From positions 186,001-250,000 of the forward strand of contig JBAWWY010000001.1 in NCBI GenBank assembly GCA_037144355.1: DNA of 64,000 nucleotides, read 5' to 3'. The notes below the pieces were generated by a model, which saw nothing but the letters and a program-made list of their open reading frames with translations, ran no database searches and had not been told where the DNA came from. This DNA is from JBAWWY01 sp037144355 (lineage in GTDB: Bacteria > Bacillota > Clostridia > Peptostreptococcales > Anaerovoracaceae). The position numbers and the translations under genes are program-made. The first letter of the stretch is position 1. The number at the start of each line of letters is the position of its first letter. Positions 25,434 through 34,500 of the stretch are shown here, piece by piece.

Positions 25434-26394
25434 TAAAATAGTTCTCAACTTCTTGCATTATTATTTTCCGTGTATCTTCAACAGATTCATTCAGAGTACA
25501 GCCAGCTGCTTTCTTATGGCCTCCCCCTCCGAACTTTTGACAAATATAGGCCACGTTGGCATAGCTCTTTGCCCTCATGCTTACTTTTGAAAGCATTGGT
25601 TCTATTTCCTTAATAAAAATAGAGATTTCAACGCCTCTGATACTTCTCAATATTTCAACAATGCCTTCACTTTCATCGATTGTAGTATTAGTCTTGTCCA
25701 GCATTTTCAAGCTTATGAATGCTATAGCAACTTTGCCGCCACAAATAATTTCAGTAGTCTCAAGAATTTCCGCTGTCAATGTCAATTTTTCGATTCTGAC
25801 ATTTTGATATAGCTCAACACCTATTTTTTCCAGATCGATGCCAATGTCTATAAGTTCCGCTGCTATTATATGGGAGCTTGCAGTGGTATTGGTATATTGA
25901 AAATTTCCCGTATCTGTTGTTATAGCTACATAAATGGCTTCAGCCATTGCTTTGTTGATTTTTACATCCATAGCTTTCAATAATTTGAAAATGATTTCTC
26001 CTGTGGAAGCTGAATGCTCATCAACATAATTTATATCTCCAAAATATCCGCTGGTATGGTGGTGATCGATACATATTTTTATTGCACCTTGAAAGAATTT
26101 CTCTTTTCTAAGAAAAAATCTTTCGATATCTGTGGAGTCAACTGCGATAGATAAGTCAGGGTTTTCAATTATATGCTGGTCCGAAGTGCAACAAGTACCT
26201 GCGATAAAGAAAAGATATTCAGGTATATCATCCTCGATAAGTACAAAAGAATTCTTTCCAGCGCTTCTAAGAGCCTCACAAAGGGCAACTGAAGAACCAA
26301 GGGCGTCGCCGTCCATCAATACATGTGTATATATCAAAATATCCCTGGCCTGTGCAATTGCATCAATTATCTTAGTGAAATCCAGTTTTTCCAT
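25414..26394 (-). CDS. nrnA: DHH/DHHA1 phosphoesterase, NrnA-like
   Basis: A 326-residue bifunctional nanoRNase / pAp phosphatase type enzyme that finishes RNA decay to mononucleotides. Motifs are MDGDALGSS (about 28), AVDSTD (about 86), CIDHHHTSGYFGD (about 110, the DHH motif) and the DHHA1 signature GGGGHKKAAG near 296. AGGAG precedes the ATG. It sits between rbfA and truB as in many Firmicutes. Cyclic di-nucleotide or pApA use is possible in this superfamily and cannot be ruled out. Confidence 0.93.
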   Translation of the reverse strand: MEKLDFTKIIDAIAQARDILIYTHVLMDGDALGSSVALCEALRSAGKNSFVLIEDDIPEYLFFIAGTCCTSDQHIIENPDLSIAVDSTDIERFFLRKEKFFQGAIKICIDHHHTSGYFGDINYVDEHSASTGEIIFKLLKAMDVKINKAMAEAIYVAITTDTGNFQYTNTTASSHIIAAELIDIGIDLEKIGVELYQNVRIEKLTLTAEILETTEIICGGKVAIAFISLKMLDKTNTTIDESEGIVEILRSIRGVEISIFIKEIEPMLSKVSMRAKSYANVAYICQKFGGGGHKKAAGCTLNESVEDTRKIIMQEVENYFNEQRDN

Positions 26395-26417
26395 AAAGCT
26401 CCTACCTTTTTATATTT

Positions 26418-26789
26418 CTAATTATTTAGCTTGCTAATGAGTTCTTCAATGTGCCTGCCATATTCCAAAGAGGTGTCGATTTTGAAAATCAACTCTGGCA
26501 CATGTCTCAAATCCAGTTCCTGGCCTAATTCTCTTTTTATAAATCCCTTTGCACTATTGAACGCCGTTATTACATCAGCCTTTTGTTTTTCATTCTCCAC
26601 TTCAGTGCTGTTGTTTGAGATAACGCTTAAATAGATCGTAGCATAGGTATGATCATTTGTAACCTCTACCGTGGTAATGCTAACAAGCCCGGACAATAGT
26701 CTTGGATCTTTCAATTCTCTTATCAGCATATTGCTGATAATTTTTTTTATTTCTTCTCCGATTCTACCGGACCTAAAATTCTTTCCCAT
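26418..26789 (-). CDS. rbfA: Ribosome-binding factor A
   Basis: A 123-residue KH-fold factor needed for late 30S maturation and cold adaptation. Family blocks are visible: RIGEEIKKIISNMLIRELKDPRL at the start, then VEVTNDHTYATIYLSV and RHVPELIFKIDTSLEYG. It lies 8 nt after infB, the conserved order, and upstream of nrnA. Confidence 0.94.
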   Translation of the reverse strand: MGKNFRSGRIGEEIKKIISNMLIRELKDPRLLSGLVSITTVEVTNDHTYATIYLSVISNNSTEVENEKQKADVITAFNSAKGFIKRELGQELDLRHVPELIFKIDTSLEYGRHIEELISKLNN

Positions 26790-26797
26790 TGGATCAC

Positions 26798-28849
26798 CTA
26801 TTTTCTAATTATTTCTTCCATTTTGTATGCTTCAATTATATCTCCTTCATTGATTGCGTTGAAATTTTCTATTCCAACTCCGCATTCAAATCCAGCAAGT
26901 ACTTCTTTTGCATCATCTTTGAATCTCTTCAATGATGATATTTTACCTTCATGTACAACAATTCCATCCCTTACGAGTCGAATTTGTGAATTTCTGGTTA
27001 TTTTTCCTTCGGCAACATATGCCCCTGCAATCAATCCCGCATTTGGAACTTTGAAAGTACTTCTAACTTCTACTTTTCCAAGTACTACTTCCTTGAATAT
27101 TGGATCCAGCATTCCTCTCATTGCAGCTTCTATCTGGTCGATTACTTCATATATTACCCTATAATTTCTTATTTCAACTCCAACTCTTTCAGCCATCTGG
27201 GTAATTGCAGTATTTGCTCTTACATTGAAGGCGATTATTATTGCATTTGAGGTTGTTGCAAGCATTATATCTGATTCTGTTACTGTTCCAACACCGGAGT
27301 ACAGGATTCTAACTTTTACATTTTCATTTTGTAGTTTTTCAAGAGATTGAATCAACGCGCCTACTGAACCCTGCACATCGCCTTTAATAATCAAGTTCAA
27401 TTCTTTTATTTCGCCAAGTTGCATTTTTTCAAAAAGCTGTTCCAAAGAAACGCTGGAATTCTTAACCATTGCTTCTTGTCTGAATTTAATTTGTCTCTTT
27501 TGAGCGATTTCCCTTGCTGTTTTATCTTCTTTTACAACATTGAACTCATCTCCTGCTTCAGGAACTTCATTCAAACCTAAGATTTCCACAGCAGTCGCTG
27601 GTCCAGCTTTTTTTATTGTCTGACCTTTAAAATTTGTCATCGCTCTTATTTTTCCACTTGTTGTTCCGCATACTACTGCCATGCCAACATGCATGCTGCC
27701 ATTTAGTACCAATAGCGTTGCAACTGGACCTTTTGATTTATCAAGTCTGGCTTCAATAACGGTTCCTGATGCAAGTCTATGTGGATTTGCCTTAAGTTCA
27801 AGGATTTCTGCTTCAAGCAAAATCATTTCGAGTAAATTATCTATTCCCTCACCGGTTTTGGCAGAGACTGGAACACATATTGTGTCTCCACCCCATTCTT
27901 CAACAAGGATTCCATTTTTACCTAAATCTTCTTTTACTTTGCTAATATCCGCGCCAGGTTTATCTATTTTATTTATAGCAACTATCACAGGTACATTTGC
28001 TGCTTTTGCATGGCTTATTGCCTCAATTGTCTGAGGTTTTACACTGTCGTCAGCGGCAACTACCAGTACTGCGATATCTGTGACATGGGCTCCTCTTGCT
28101 CTCATGGCGGTAAAAGCTTCATGTCCAGGAGTGTCAAGGAAGACTATTTTCTTGTCATTGTGATATACTTCCGAAGCTCCAATATGCTGAGTAATCCCAC
28201 CTGATTCGGTTGCCGTGATATTTGTTTTTCGTATTGCATCAAGAAGTGAAGTCTTGCCGTGATCTACATGCCCCATTACAGTTATGATTGGGGATCTTGG
28301 TTTTAAGTCTTCAGCTTTATCCAGGGATAAATCCAGTCCTTTTTCTTCTTCATCAGCATAAACTCTTCCTATTTGAATATTGACGTCAAAATCCTCAGCT
28401 AGCAGCAAGGCTGTATCTTCATCAATATTCTGGTTTAAATTTGCCATTATTCCAAGTTTCATCAATTTCATTATTATATCGCTTGGAGATTTTGATATTT
28501 GATCTGCAAAACCAGCAACAGTTATTGGAACATTTATAACAATAGCTTTTGGGCCTTGCTCCATTTCTTCCAATATTTCTCTTTCAGCCCTGGTGAATTT
28601 TTCCTTGACTGGTCTTTTTGAAGATTCTTTAGCTTTAACCGGTGTTTCCACTTTCTGTACTTTAGCTGGTTCTTCTTTATTTGCAGTGGAAGGAGTTAGG
28701 GATTTTTTTATCTTTTTCACATCTTCATCTGTTAATATGCTCATGTGACTTCTGATTTCTATTCCAAGCTTTCCAATAATGTCTACCATTTCTTTATTGC
28801 TTTTCAATAGATCCTTTGCTAATTCGTAAACTCTTTTATTGTTCGTCAA
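26798..28849 (-). CDS. infB: Translation initiation factor IF-2
   Basis: A 683-residue GTPase that brings fMet-tRNA to the 30S subunit. An N-terminal IF2_N domain, a short Lys/Glu linker (about 55-85) and a second IF2_N precede the G domain (GHVDHGKTSLLD, DTPGHEAFTAM, NKIDKPGAD). Domains II, III and the fMet-tRNA-binding C2 follow (GMLDPIFKEVVLGKVEVRSTFK). The open frame extends to an ATG at 28870, but AGGAGG lies inside that extension 8 nt before a TTG at 28849. The TTG gives the usual start (xTNNKRVYELAK). It overlaps ylxQ. Confidence 0.96.
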   Translation of the reverse strand: MTNNKRVYELAKDLLKSNKEMVDIIGKLGIEIRSHMSILTDEDVKKIKKSLTPSTANKEEPAKVQKVETPVKAKESSKRPVKEKFTRAEREILEEMEQGPKAIVINVPITVAGFADQISKSPSDIIMKLMKLGIMANLNQNIDEDTALLLAEDFDVNIQIGRVYADEEEKGLDLSLDKAEDLKPRSPIITVMGHVDHGKTSLLDAIRKTNITATESGGITQHIGASEVYHNDKKIVFLDTPGHEAFTAMRARGAHVTDIAVLVVAADDSVKPQTIEAISHAKAANVPVIVAINKIDKPGADISKVKEDLGKNGILVEEWGGDTICVPVSAKTGEGIDNLLEMILLEAEILELKANPHRLASGTVIEARLDKSKGPVATLLVLNGSMHVGMAVVCGTTSGKIRAMTNFKGQTIKKAGPATAVEILGLNEVPEAGDEFNVVKEDKTAREIAQKRQIKFRQEAMVKNSSVSLEQLFEKMQLGEIKELNLIIKGDVQGSVGALIQSLEKLQNENVKVRILYSGVGTVTESDIMLATTSNAIIIAFNVRANTAITQMAERVGVEIRNYRVIYEVIDQIEAAMRGMLDPIFKEVVLGKVEVRSTFKVPNAGLIAGAYVAEGKITRNSQIRLVRDGIVVHEGKISSLKRFKDDAKEVLAGFECGVGIENFNAINEGDIIEAYKMEEIIRK

Positions 28850-29177
28850 TAAGAACACCTCCTGTTTCATTGATTTCTTTTTGTATTTCTTTCTCTATAA
28901 CGAGGGCAAATTGTTTATCGGCTATTCCGAATACGTTCTTCATTTCACTGCCGCAAAACAATGATATTTCTTCAGAATCTCCGTATACATATATTGGTAC
29001 TTTATTGTCTTTTGCAATTTTGGCAAATTTTTTCTTTGTATTCTCTGCCACATCGTTGGTAATTATCACCAACTTGATCTTGCCTCTTGCTATTGCCATT
29101 TCGCATTGATTGTAACCCATGACAACTTTACCCGCCTTTACGGCAAAACCAAGGTAGCTATGTATTTTTTTTCTCAT
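28836..29177 (-). CDS. ylxQ: L7Ae-family ribosomal/RNA-binding protein YlxQ
   Basis: A 113-residue L7Ae/L30e-fold protein, which binds kink-turn-like RNA. The N-terminus SYLGFAVKAGKVVMGYNQCEMAI and the segment VIITNDVAENTKKKF are typical. The ATG overlaps the ylxR stop by 4 nt, and the 3' end overlaps the infB start, so nusA-ylxR-ylxQ-infB is tightly coupled. The ribosomal role is inferred from family and position. Confidence 0.92.
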   Translation of the reverse strand: MRKKIHSYLGFAVKAGKVVMGYNQCEMAIARGKIKLVIITNDVAENTKKKFAKIAKDNKVPIYVYGDSEEISLFCGSEMKNVFGIADKQFALVIEKEIQKEINETGGVLIDEQ

Positions 29178-29440
29178 ATGTTTTGCAATTCCTTATATAA
29201 CTCTTCCAATTTTTCTTCGGAAATTTCAATCTCCAAGCTTCTCCTGATTGATCTTTTCTTCCTTGCTATTGCCAGGCAAGCCTGGTCTTTGCAAAGGTAT
29301 ACTCCACGTCCCTCAGCCTTTCCTGTTAAATCAATACTCAAATTTCCTTCCTTGTCAGCTACTATTCGTATCAACTCTTTTTTAGGTTTTGATTCCATGC
29401 ATCCGACGCACTTTCTCATGGGTATCTTCTTTGTCTTCAT
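29174..29440 (-). CDS. ylxR: YlxR family RNA-binding protein (DUF448)
   Basis: An 88-residue YlxR protein. The conserved motif RKCVGCMESKPKKELIRIV lies at the start, and GKAEGRGVYLCKDQACL near residue 45 is the nucleic-acid-binding GRG(A/V)Y block. YlxR has been linked to control of the RNase P holoenzyme and to gene expression in B. subtilis. It lies 18 nt after nusA in the conserved nusA-infB cluster. Confidence 0.93.
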   Translation of the reverse strand: MKTKKIPMRKCVGCMESKPKKELIRIVADKEGNLSIDLTGKAEGRGVYLCKDQACLAIARKKRSIRRSLEIEISEEKLEELYKELQNI

Positions 29441-29458
29441 AAAAGCACTTCCTTAAAC

Positions 29459-30871
29459 TTACTTCTTAAGTTTTGTTTTCTTTTTGCTTTTTTGTTCTTC
29501 AAGTTCATCTATCAAGTCATATTCTTCCAATACTTCTAAAACTGTCTTCTTTGATTTTGCCTTTTTCTTTGGAGCTTTTAGATGTGTTTCTTCTTGGCTT
29601 ATATTAACCTCAACAGGGGTTTCTTCAATTATTTCATCTTCGATAATTTGATCTTCAATTGTTTCTGTTGATACTGTTTCAACATCGGACTTCTTGGACT
29701 TTTTCTTCGGAACGTCTTTTTTATCCTTTATTTCAGCAGCTATTTCATCCGAAATTTCATTTTCCTGCGCTGCTTCAATAATATCCTCTTCGACTATAGT
29801 ATCGGCTTTAGTTTCAGTAGTTTCGTCTTCTCCTTCAGGATAGAACTGGGAATGTCTTTTGATATCTATCTTCCATCCACAAAGTTTGGCAGCCAACCTA
29901 ACATTTTGTCCCTCTTTTCCTATTGCCAAAGACAATTGGTAATCCGGAACAATTACTACAGCGGATTTTTCTCCTTCATTCAATATAACTTTTTCAACTT
30001 TTGATGGACTTAATGCGCTCTTGATTAATTCTTCTGGATCAGGGCTCCATTTGATTATGTCGATTTTTTCTCCAAAGAGTTCATCCACAATATTTTGGAC
30101 CCTGTTTCCTCTTGACCCAACACATGCTCCTACAGCATCTACGTTTGGATCATTGGTGAAGACAGCGATTTTAGTTCTTGATCCTGCTTCCCTGGAGATG
30201 CTTTTTATTTCAACTACACCATCGTGTATTTCCGGTACTTCAAGTTCAAACAAACGCTTAACAAGGCCTGGGTGTGATCTTGAAAGATATACCTGTGGCC
30301 CTTTTGTCGTTTTCTTCACATCCATGATGTAAACTTTAAGTCTGCTATTTAATGTATATTTTTCGCCTTTTACCTGTTCATTGTGGGCAAGAATTCCTTC
30401 AGTTTTCCCAACAGTTATAAAAATCGTATCATTGCTTATCCTCTGTATTATTCCAGTGGAAAGTTCGCTCTGTCTGCTGGAAAAATCATCATATATCATG
30501 GTTCTTTCTGCTTCGCGTATTCGCTGAACGACTACCTGCTTAGCTGTCTGAGCTGCAATTCTTCCAAATTCTTTTGGAGTGACGTTTTTTTCAATTACAT
30601 CCTCCAATTTATAATTCTTGTCTATTTCTCTGGCATCTTCCAGCGATATTTCCGAATTTTTATCATGAACTTCCTGTACAACGGTTTTCTGCATGAAAAC
30701 CTCGAATTCTCCAGTTTCCTGATCAATTTTCACTCTTACATTCTGTGATGTTCCATAATTTTTCTTGTAAGCAGATACAAGCGCTGATTCGATTGCTTCC
30801 ATCAACAACTCTTTAGAAATTTCTCTTTCTTTTTCCAGAGCTTCGACTGCTTTAATAAATTCGTTATTCAT
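29459..30871 (-). CDS. nusA: Transcription termination/antitermination factor NusA with long charged tail
   Basis: A 470-residue RNA-polymerase-binding factor affecting pausing and termination. It has an N-terminal RNAP-binding domain, then S1 (about 135-200), KH1 and KH2 (VGACVGSRGNRVQNIVDEL; LAIGKEGQNVRLAAKLCGWKIDI, about 320-340). The core ends near residue 345, where many Firmicutes NusA proteins stop. Here about 125 more residues follow, rich in Glu, Asp, Ile and Lys blocks, and end KKKTKLKK. The tail is low complexity but in frame and ends with a normal stop. Confidence 0.95.
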   Translation of the reverse strand: MNNEFIKAVEALEKEREISKELLMEAIESALVSAYKKNYGTSQNVRVKIDQETGEFEVFMQKTVVQEVHDKNSEISLEDAREIDKNYKLEDVIEKNVTPKEFGRIAAQTAKQVVVQRIREAERTMIYDDFSSRQSELSTGIIQRISNDTIFITVGKTEGILAHNEQVKGEKYTLNSRLKVYIMDVKKTTKGPQVYLSRSHPGLVKRLFELEVPEIHDGVVEIKSISREAGSRTKIAVFTNDPNVDAVGACVGSRGNRVQNIVDELFGEKIDIIKWSPDPEELIKSALSPSKVEKVILNEGEKSAVVIVPDYQLSLAIGKEGQNVRLAAKLCGWKIDIKRHSQFYPEGEDETTETKADTIVEEDIIEAAQENEISDEIAAEIKDKKDVPKKKSKKSDVETVSTETIEDQIIEDEIIEETPVEVNISQEETHLKAPKKKAKSKKTVLEVLEEYDLIDELEEQKSKKKTKLKK

Positions 30872-30887
30872 ATTATATTTCTCTCCT

Positions 30888-31376
30888 TTAAAAAATAACA
30901 GCTAGTCTTACAATAGCAGCTTTTGAGATTGGTATTTCTATCTTGTTTTTCTTTTCATCTATAATAATTATATTTTCATTCTCCAATGAAACAAGTTCGC
31001 CCATGTACATTTTCTGCCCATCAAGTGGCTTATATAGGGATATTTCAATTATTCTTCCCTTATATTTGATATAGTCATCTTCATTTCTAAGAGGCCTGTC
31101 TAAACCTGGAGATGAAACTTCCAGAAAATATTGCTTTTCAAGAATATCAATCTTATCCAACTCCTCGCTTATAAAGCTGCTGACTTTCTCGCAATCTTCC
31201 GTTCCAATATATTCTTCCTCGTCCTGGTCTGATTTTTTAAGCTTGTCGATTAAAATTCTCAATATCCATGAATTTCCCTCTTTAACATACTCCACATCAA
31301 AAAGTTCATAATTGTTCTCTTTCAAGAAATCCATCAACAAGTCTTTTACTTGTTCTGTAACCTTCTTTTTTGACAT
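30888..31376 (-). CDS. rimP: Ribosome maturation factor RimP
   Basis: A 162-residue 30S assembly factor. It has an N-terminal alpha/beta domain (ELFDVEYVKEGNSWILRILID, EDCEKVSSFISEELD, YFLEVSSPGLDRPL) and a C-terminal Sm-like barrel (GRIIEISLYKPLDG, NENIIIIDEKKN). GGAGG precedes the ATG. It is the first gene of the rimP-nusA-infB operon, directly after the polC terminator. Confidence 0.95.
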   Translation of the reverse strand: MSKKKVTEQVKDLLMDFLKENNYELFDVEYVKEGNSWILRILIDKLKKSDQDEEEYIGTEDCEKVSSFISEELDKIDILEKQYFLEVSSPGLDRPLRNEDDYIKYKGRIIEISLYKPLDGQKMYMGELVSLENENIIIIDEKKNKIEIPISKAAIVRLAVIF

Positions 31377-31420
31377 TTTTCCTCCATTTTCCCCTTGTCT
31401 TAATTGATATATTCACATCA

Positions 31421-31450
31421 AAAACTAAAGAGTGGGATCTGCCCACTCTT
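31421..31450 (-). terminator. Intrinsic terminator of the ispG-polC transcript
   Basis: AAGAGTGGG (31428-31436) pairs perfectly with CCCACTCTT (31442-31450) around 5 nt. On the minus strand TTAGTTTTT follows. It lies between polC and rimP, so rimP needs a promoter in the 45 nt after it or read-through. Confidence 0.85.
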
Positions 31451-31521
31451 CGCTTACATTTTTGTATTGCGTTCTTATGGGAATAATTTATCATAACTTT
31501 CCCATTTATGCAAGTAATTTT

Positions 31522-34500
31522 CTAAAATAAGGTGATTTGGTCGGTTTCTGGTATAGCATCGAGAACGCCTTGGTTTCTCAATGATTCTATAGCTGTTTTA
31601 TTAATTTTTGTTCGCATTGTCAAATCATCAATCGAGTAGAATGGACCTTGCTTGTTTGCTGAATATATTGCTTTCGCCGCATTCTCTCCTACTCCAGAAA
31701 TCGCCCTAAGCGGCATCAGTAATTTTCCATCCACTACTTTAAACATTGATGCGTCTGAGGTGTCAATCCCAGGTTTTAAGAACTCAAACCCTCTTCCATA
31801 CATTTCATAAGCCAATTCCAATACCGTTAGTTCGGATTCGTTTTTTTTAGAAGAGCTCTTCTCCATGTCCTCAATTGCACAAATCTTCTTTTCAACAGCT
31901 TTTATTCCCTTTAGTATGGTATCGCAGTCGAAGTCGTTGACCTTTAGTGAAAATGTAGCAGCATAAAACTCCAAAGGGAAATAAACCTTGTAATAGGCAA
32001 TCCTATACGACATCATGACATAAGCCACTGCATGGGCTTTTGGAAACATGTATTCAATTCTCTGACAAGATTCGATGTACCAATCTGGCACACTGTTCTT
32101 TCTCATTATCAAGGCTTCTTCTTCAGAAATTCCTCTACCTTTTCTTACACTTTCCATAATCTTGAAAGCAATTTTATTTTCTACGCCTTTTCCTATAAGA
32201 TAATTCATAATATCATCCCTTGTGGAGATTACATCTTTAAGAACTGCAGTATTGTTGGCGATTAATTCCTGTGCGTTGTTTATCCAAACATTTGTTCCGT
32301 GTGAAAGGCCTGAAATTCTTATTAAATCTGAAAATGCATTTGGTTTTGTGGCTTCCAGCATCTGTCTAACGAATTTTGTTCCAAATTCAGGTATCCCAAA
32401 TGTTCCATTTGAATATCTATAATTTTTTATATCTAGGTTGAGTCCCTTTGTAGTTGTAAAAATACTGTCGACTTTTTCATCTTTAAGTGGAACTTTTAAT
32501 GGATCCACTCCGGTTAAATCCTGCAGCATCTTAATCATTGTGGGCACATCATGTCCTAAAATATCAAGTTTCAATAATCTTCCACTGATTGAATGGTAAT
32601 CAAAATGAGTAGTGATTACATTTGAAGATTCATCATTGGCAGGAAATTGTATTGGACAGAAATCATATATTTCCTTGTCTTCCGGTACTATCATAACTCC
32701 GCCTGGATGCTGACCAGTGGTCCTTCTAACTCCTGTACAACTTTTAGTAAGTCTTTCGACTTCCCATTTTGAAGTGGTTTCTCCCCTTTCATCAAAATAT
32801 TTCTTCACAAAGCCATATGCGGTTTTCGATGCTATTGTTCCAATGGTGCCAGCTCTAAATACATGATCCTTGCCAAAAATAGTTTCAGTATATTTATGTG
32901 CCACGCTCTGATATTCACTGGCAAAATTCAAATCGATATCAGGTTCCTTGTCGCAGTCAAACCCAAGGAAAACCTCAAAAGGTATGTCGAAACCATCCTT
33001 TAGCATTTTTTCCGAGCAAATTGGACAATCCTGGTCTTTCATATCTATTCCGCATCCACAGTTTTCCGTATTGCTGAAATCTGAATATTTGCATTTCGGA
33101 CATATATAATGCGGTGGCAAGGGATTTACTTCTGTGATTCCGCTCATTGTTGCAGCGAATGAAGATCCTACCGAACCCCTCGAGCCAACCAGATAACCAT
33201 CCTCCATGGACTTTTTAACCAACATTTCCGCTACTACGTACATTACAGCATATCCATGGGTTATAATTGAATTAAGTTCTCTCGATAATCTTTTCTCAAC
33301 GATTTCTGGCAATATCTCACCATATCTCTCTTTTGCCGTCTTTTCACATATATCCCTCAATATTTCTTCAGAACCCTCAATGCTAGGTGCAAAAACTCCA
33401 TCTGGAACTGGGAGTATGACATCAATCATATCGGCTATTAAATTTGTATTCGTAACTACAATTTCTTGAGTTAATTCCTCGTCTAGATATGAGAATTCTC
33501 CCATCATCTCTTCTGTTGTCCTGAAATAGAGTCCTTTATCTCCTTCTATATCCTTATATCCCTGGCCAGCCATTAGTATTTTCCTATAAATGGAATCTTC
33601 CTTTTCAATGTAGTGAACATCGCAGGTCCCAACTACAAGCTTGCCTTTATTTTTTGCCATATCAATAATCTTCTTATTGATATCAATGAGTTCGTCCTTA
33701 TCCTTCAGCCTTTCATTTGCTATTAAAAAATCATTGTTAATCAGTGGCTGGATTTCCAAATAGTCATAAAAATCTATAATCTTATATATATCCTCATCTG
33801 ACTTTCTGTTTAGAATTCCTTGGAAGACTTCTCCAGCTTCACAAGCTGAACCAAGGAGCAAACCATCTCTATATTCTGAAAGTAAAGATTTGGGGATTCT
33901 GGGCTTTTTATAGAAATATTGAAGATGGGCCATTGAAATCAATCTATATAAGTTCTTGAGCCCTTGATAATTTTTAACTAATATAATCGCATGGTATGTT
34001 TCTATATTTTTGTATTCAATATTTTTCTTAGCTAATTTTTCAATGTCGTTAATATAAAATACTCCATTGTCCTTCAACTTTTCAAATATATTGTTCAATA
34101 TTTTTGCACATGTCCCAGCATCATCCATTGCCCTGTGATGATTTCTTTGGTCAATACCGAAGTGCTTGGCTAGAGTGTTCAATTTATGATCTTTTACTTC
34201 TTTAACTAATAATCTGGACAAATACAATGTATCAATAATATTATTCTCAACAATTAATCCTGATTTTTCAAAAGCTGCTTTTAGAAATGACATATCAAAA
34301 GTGGAATTATGTGCGACTAAAGGCAAATCACCAATAAAACTTTTAAAGTTGTTTAGTATTTGAGACCTGTTTGTATATTCTTTGACCATTTCATTAGTTA
34401 TTCCAGTCAATTCAGTAATTCTCTTAGGTATAGGTTTGACAACAGGACAAAGAAACGAAGAAAATTTTTCTATGATTTCTCCCTTCAATATCTTGACAGC

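Noticed and set aside
31306..31494. 62-codon minus-strand frame spanning the polC-rimP gap
   Set aside because: It runs through the terminator hairpin and into rimP in another frame, and has no Shine-Dalgarno at its start.
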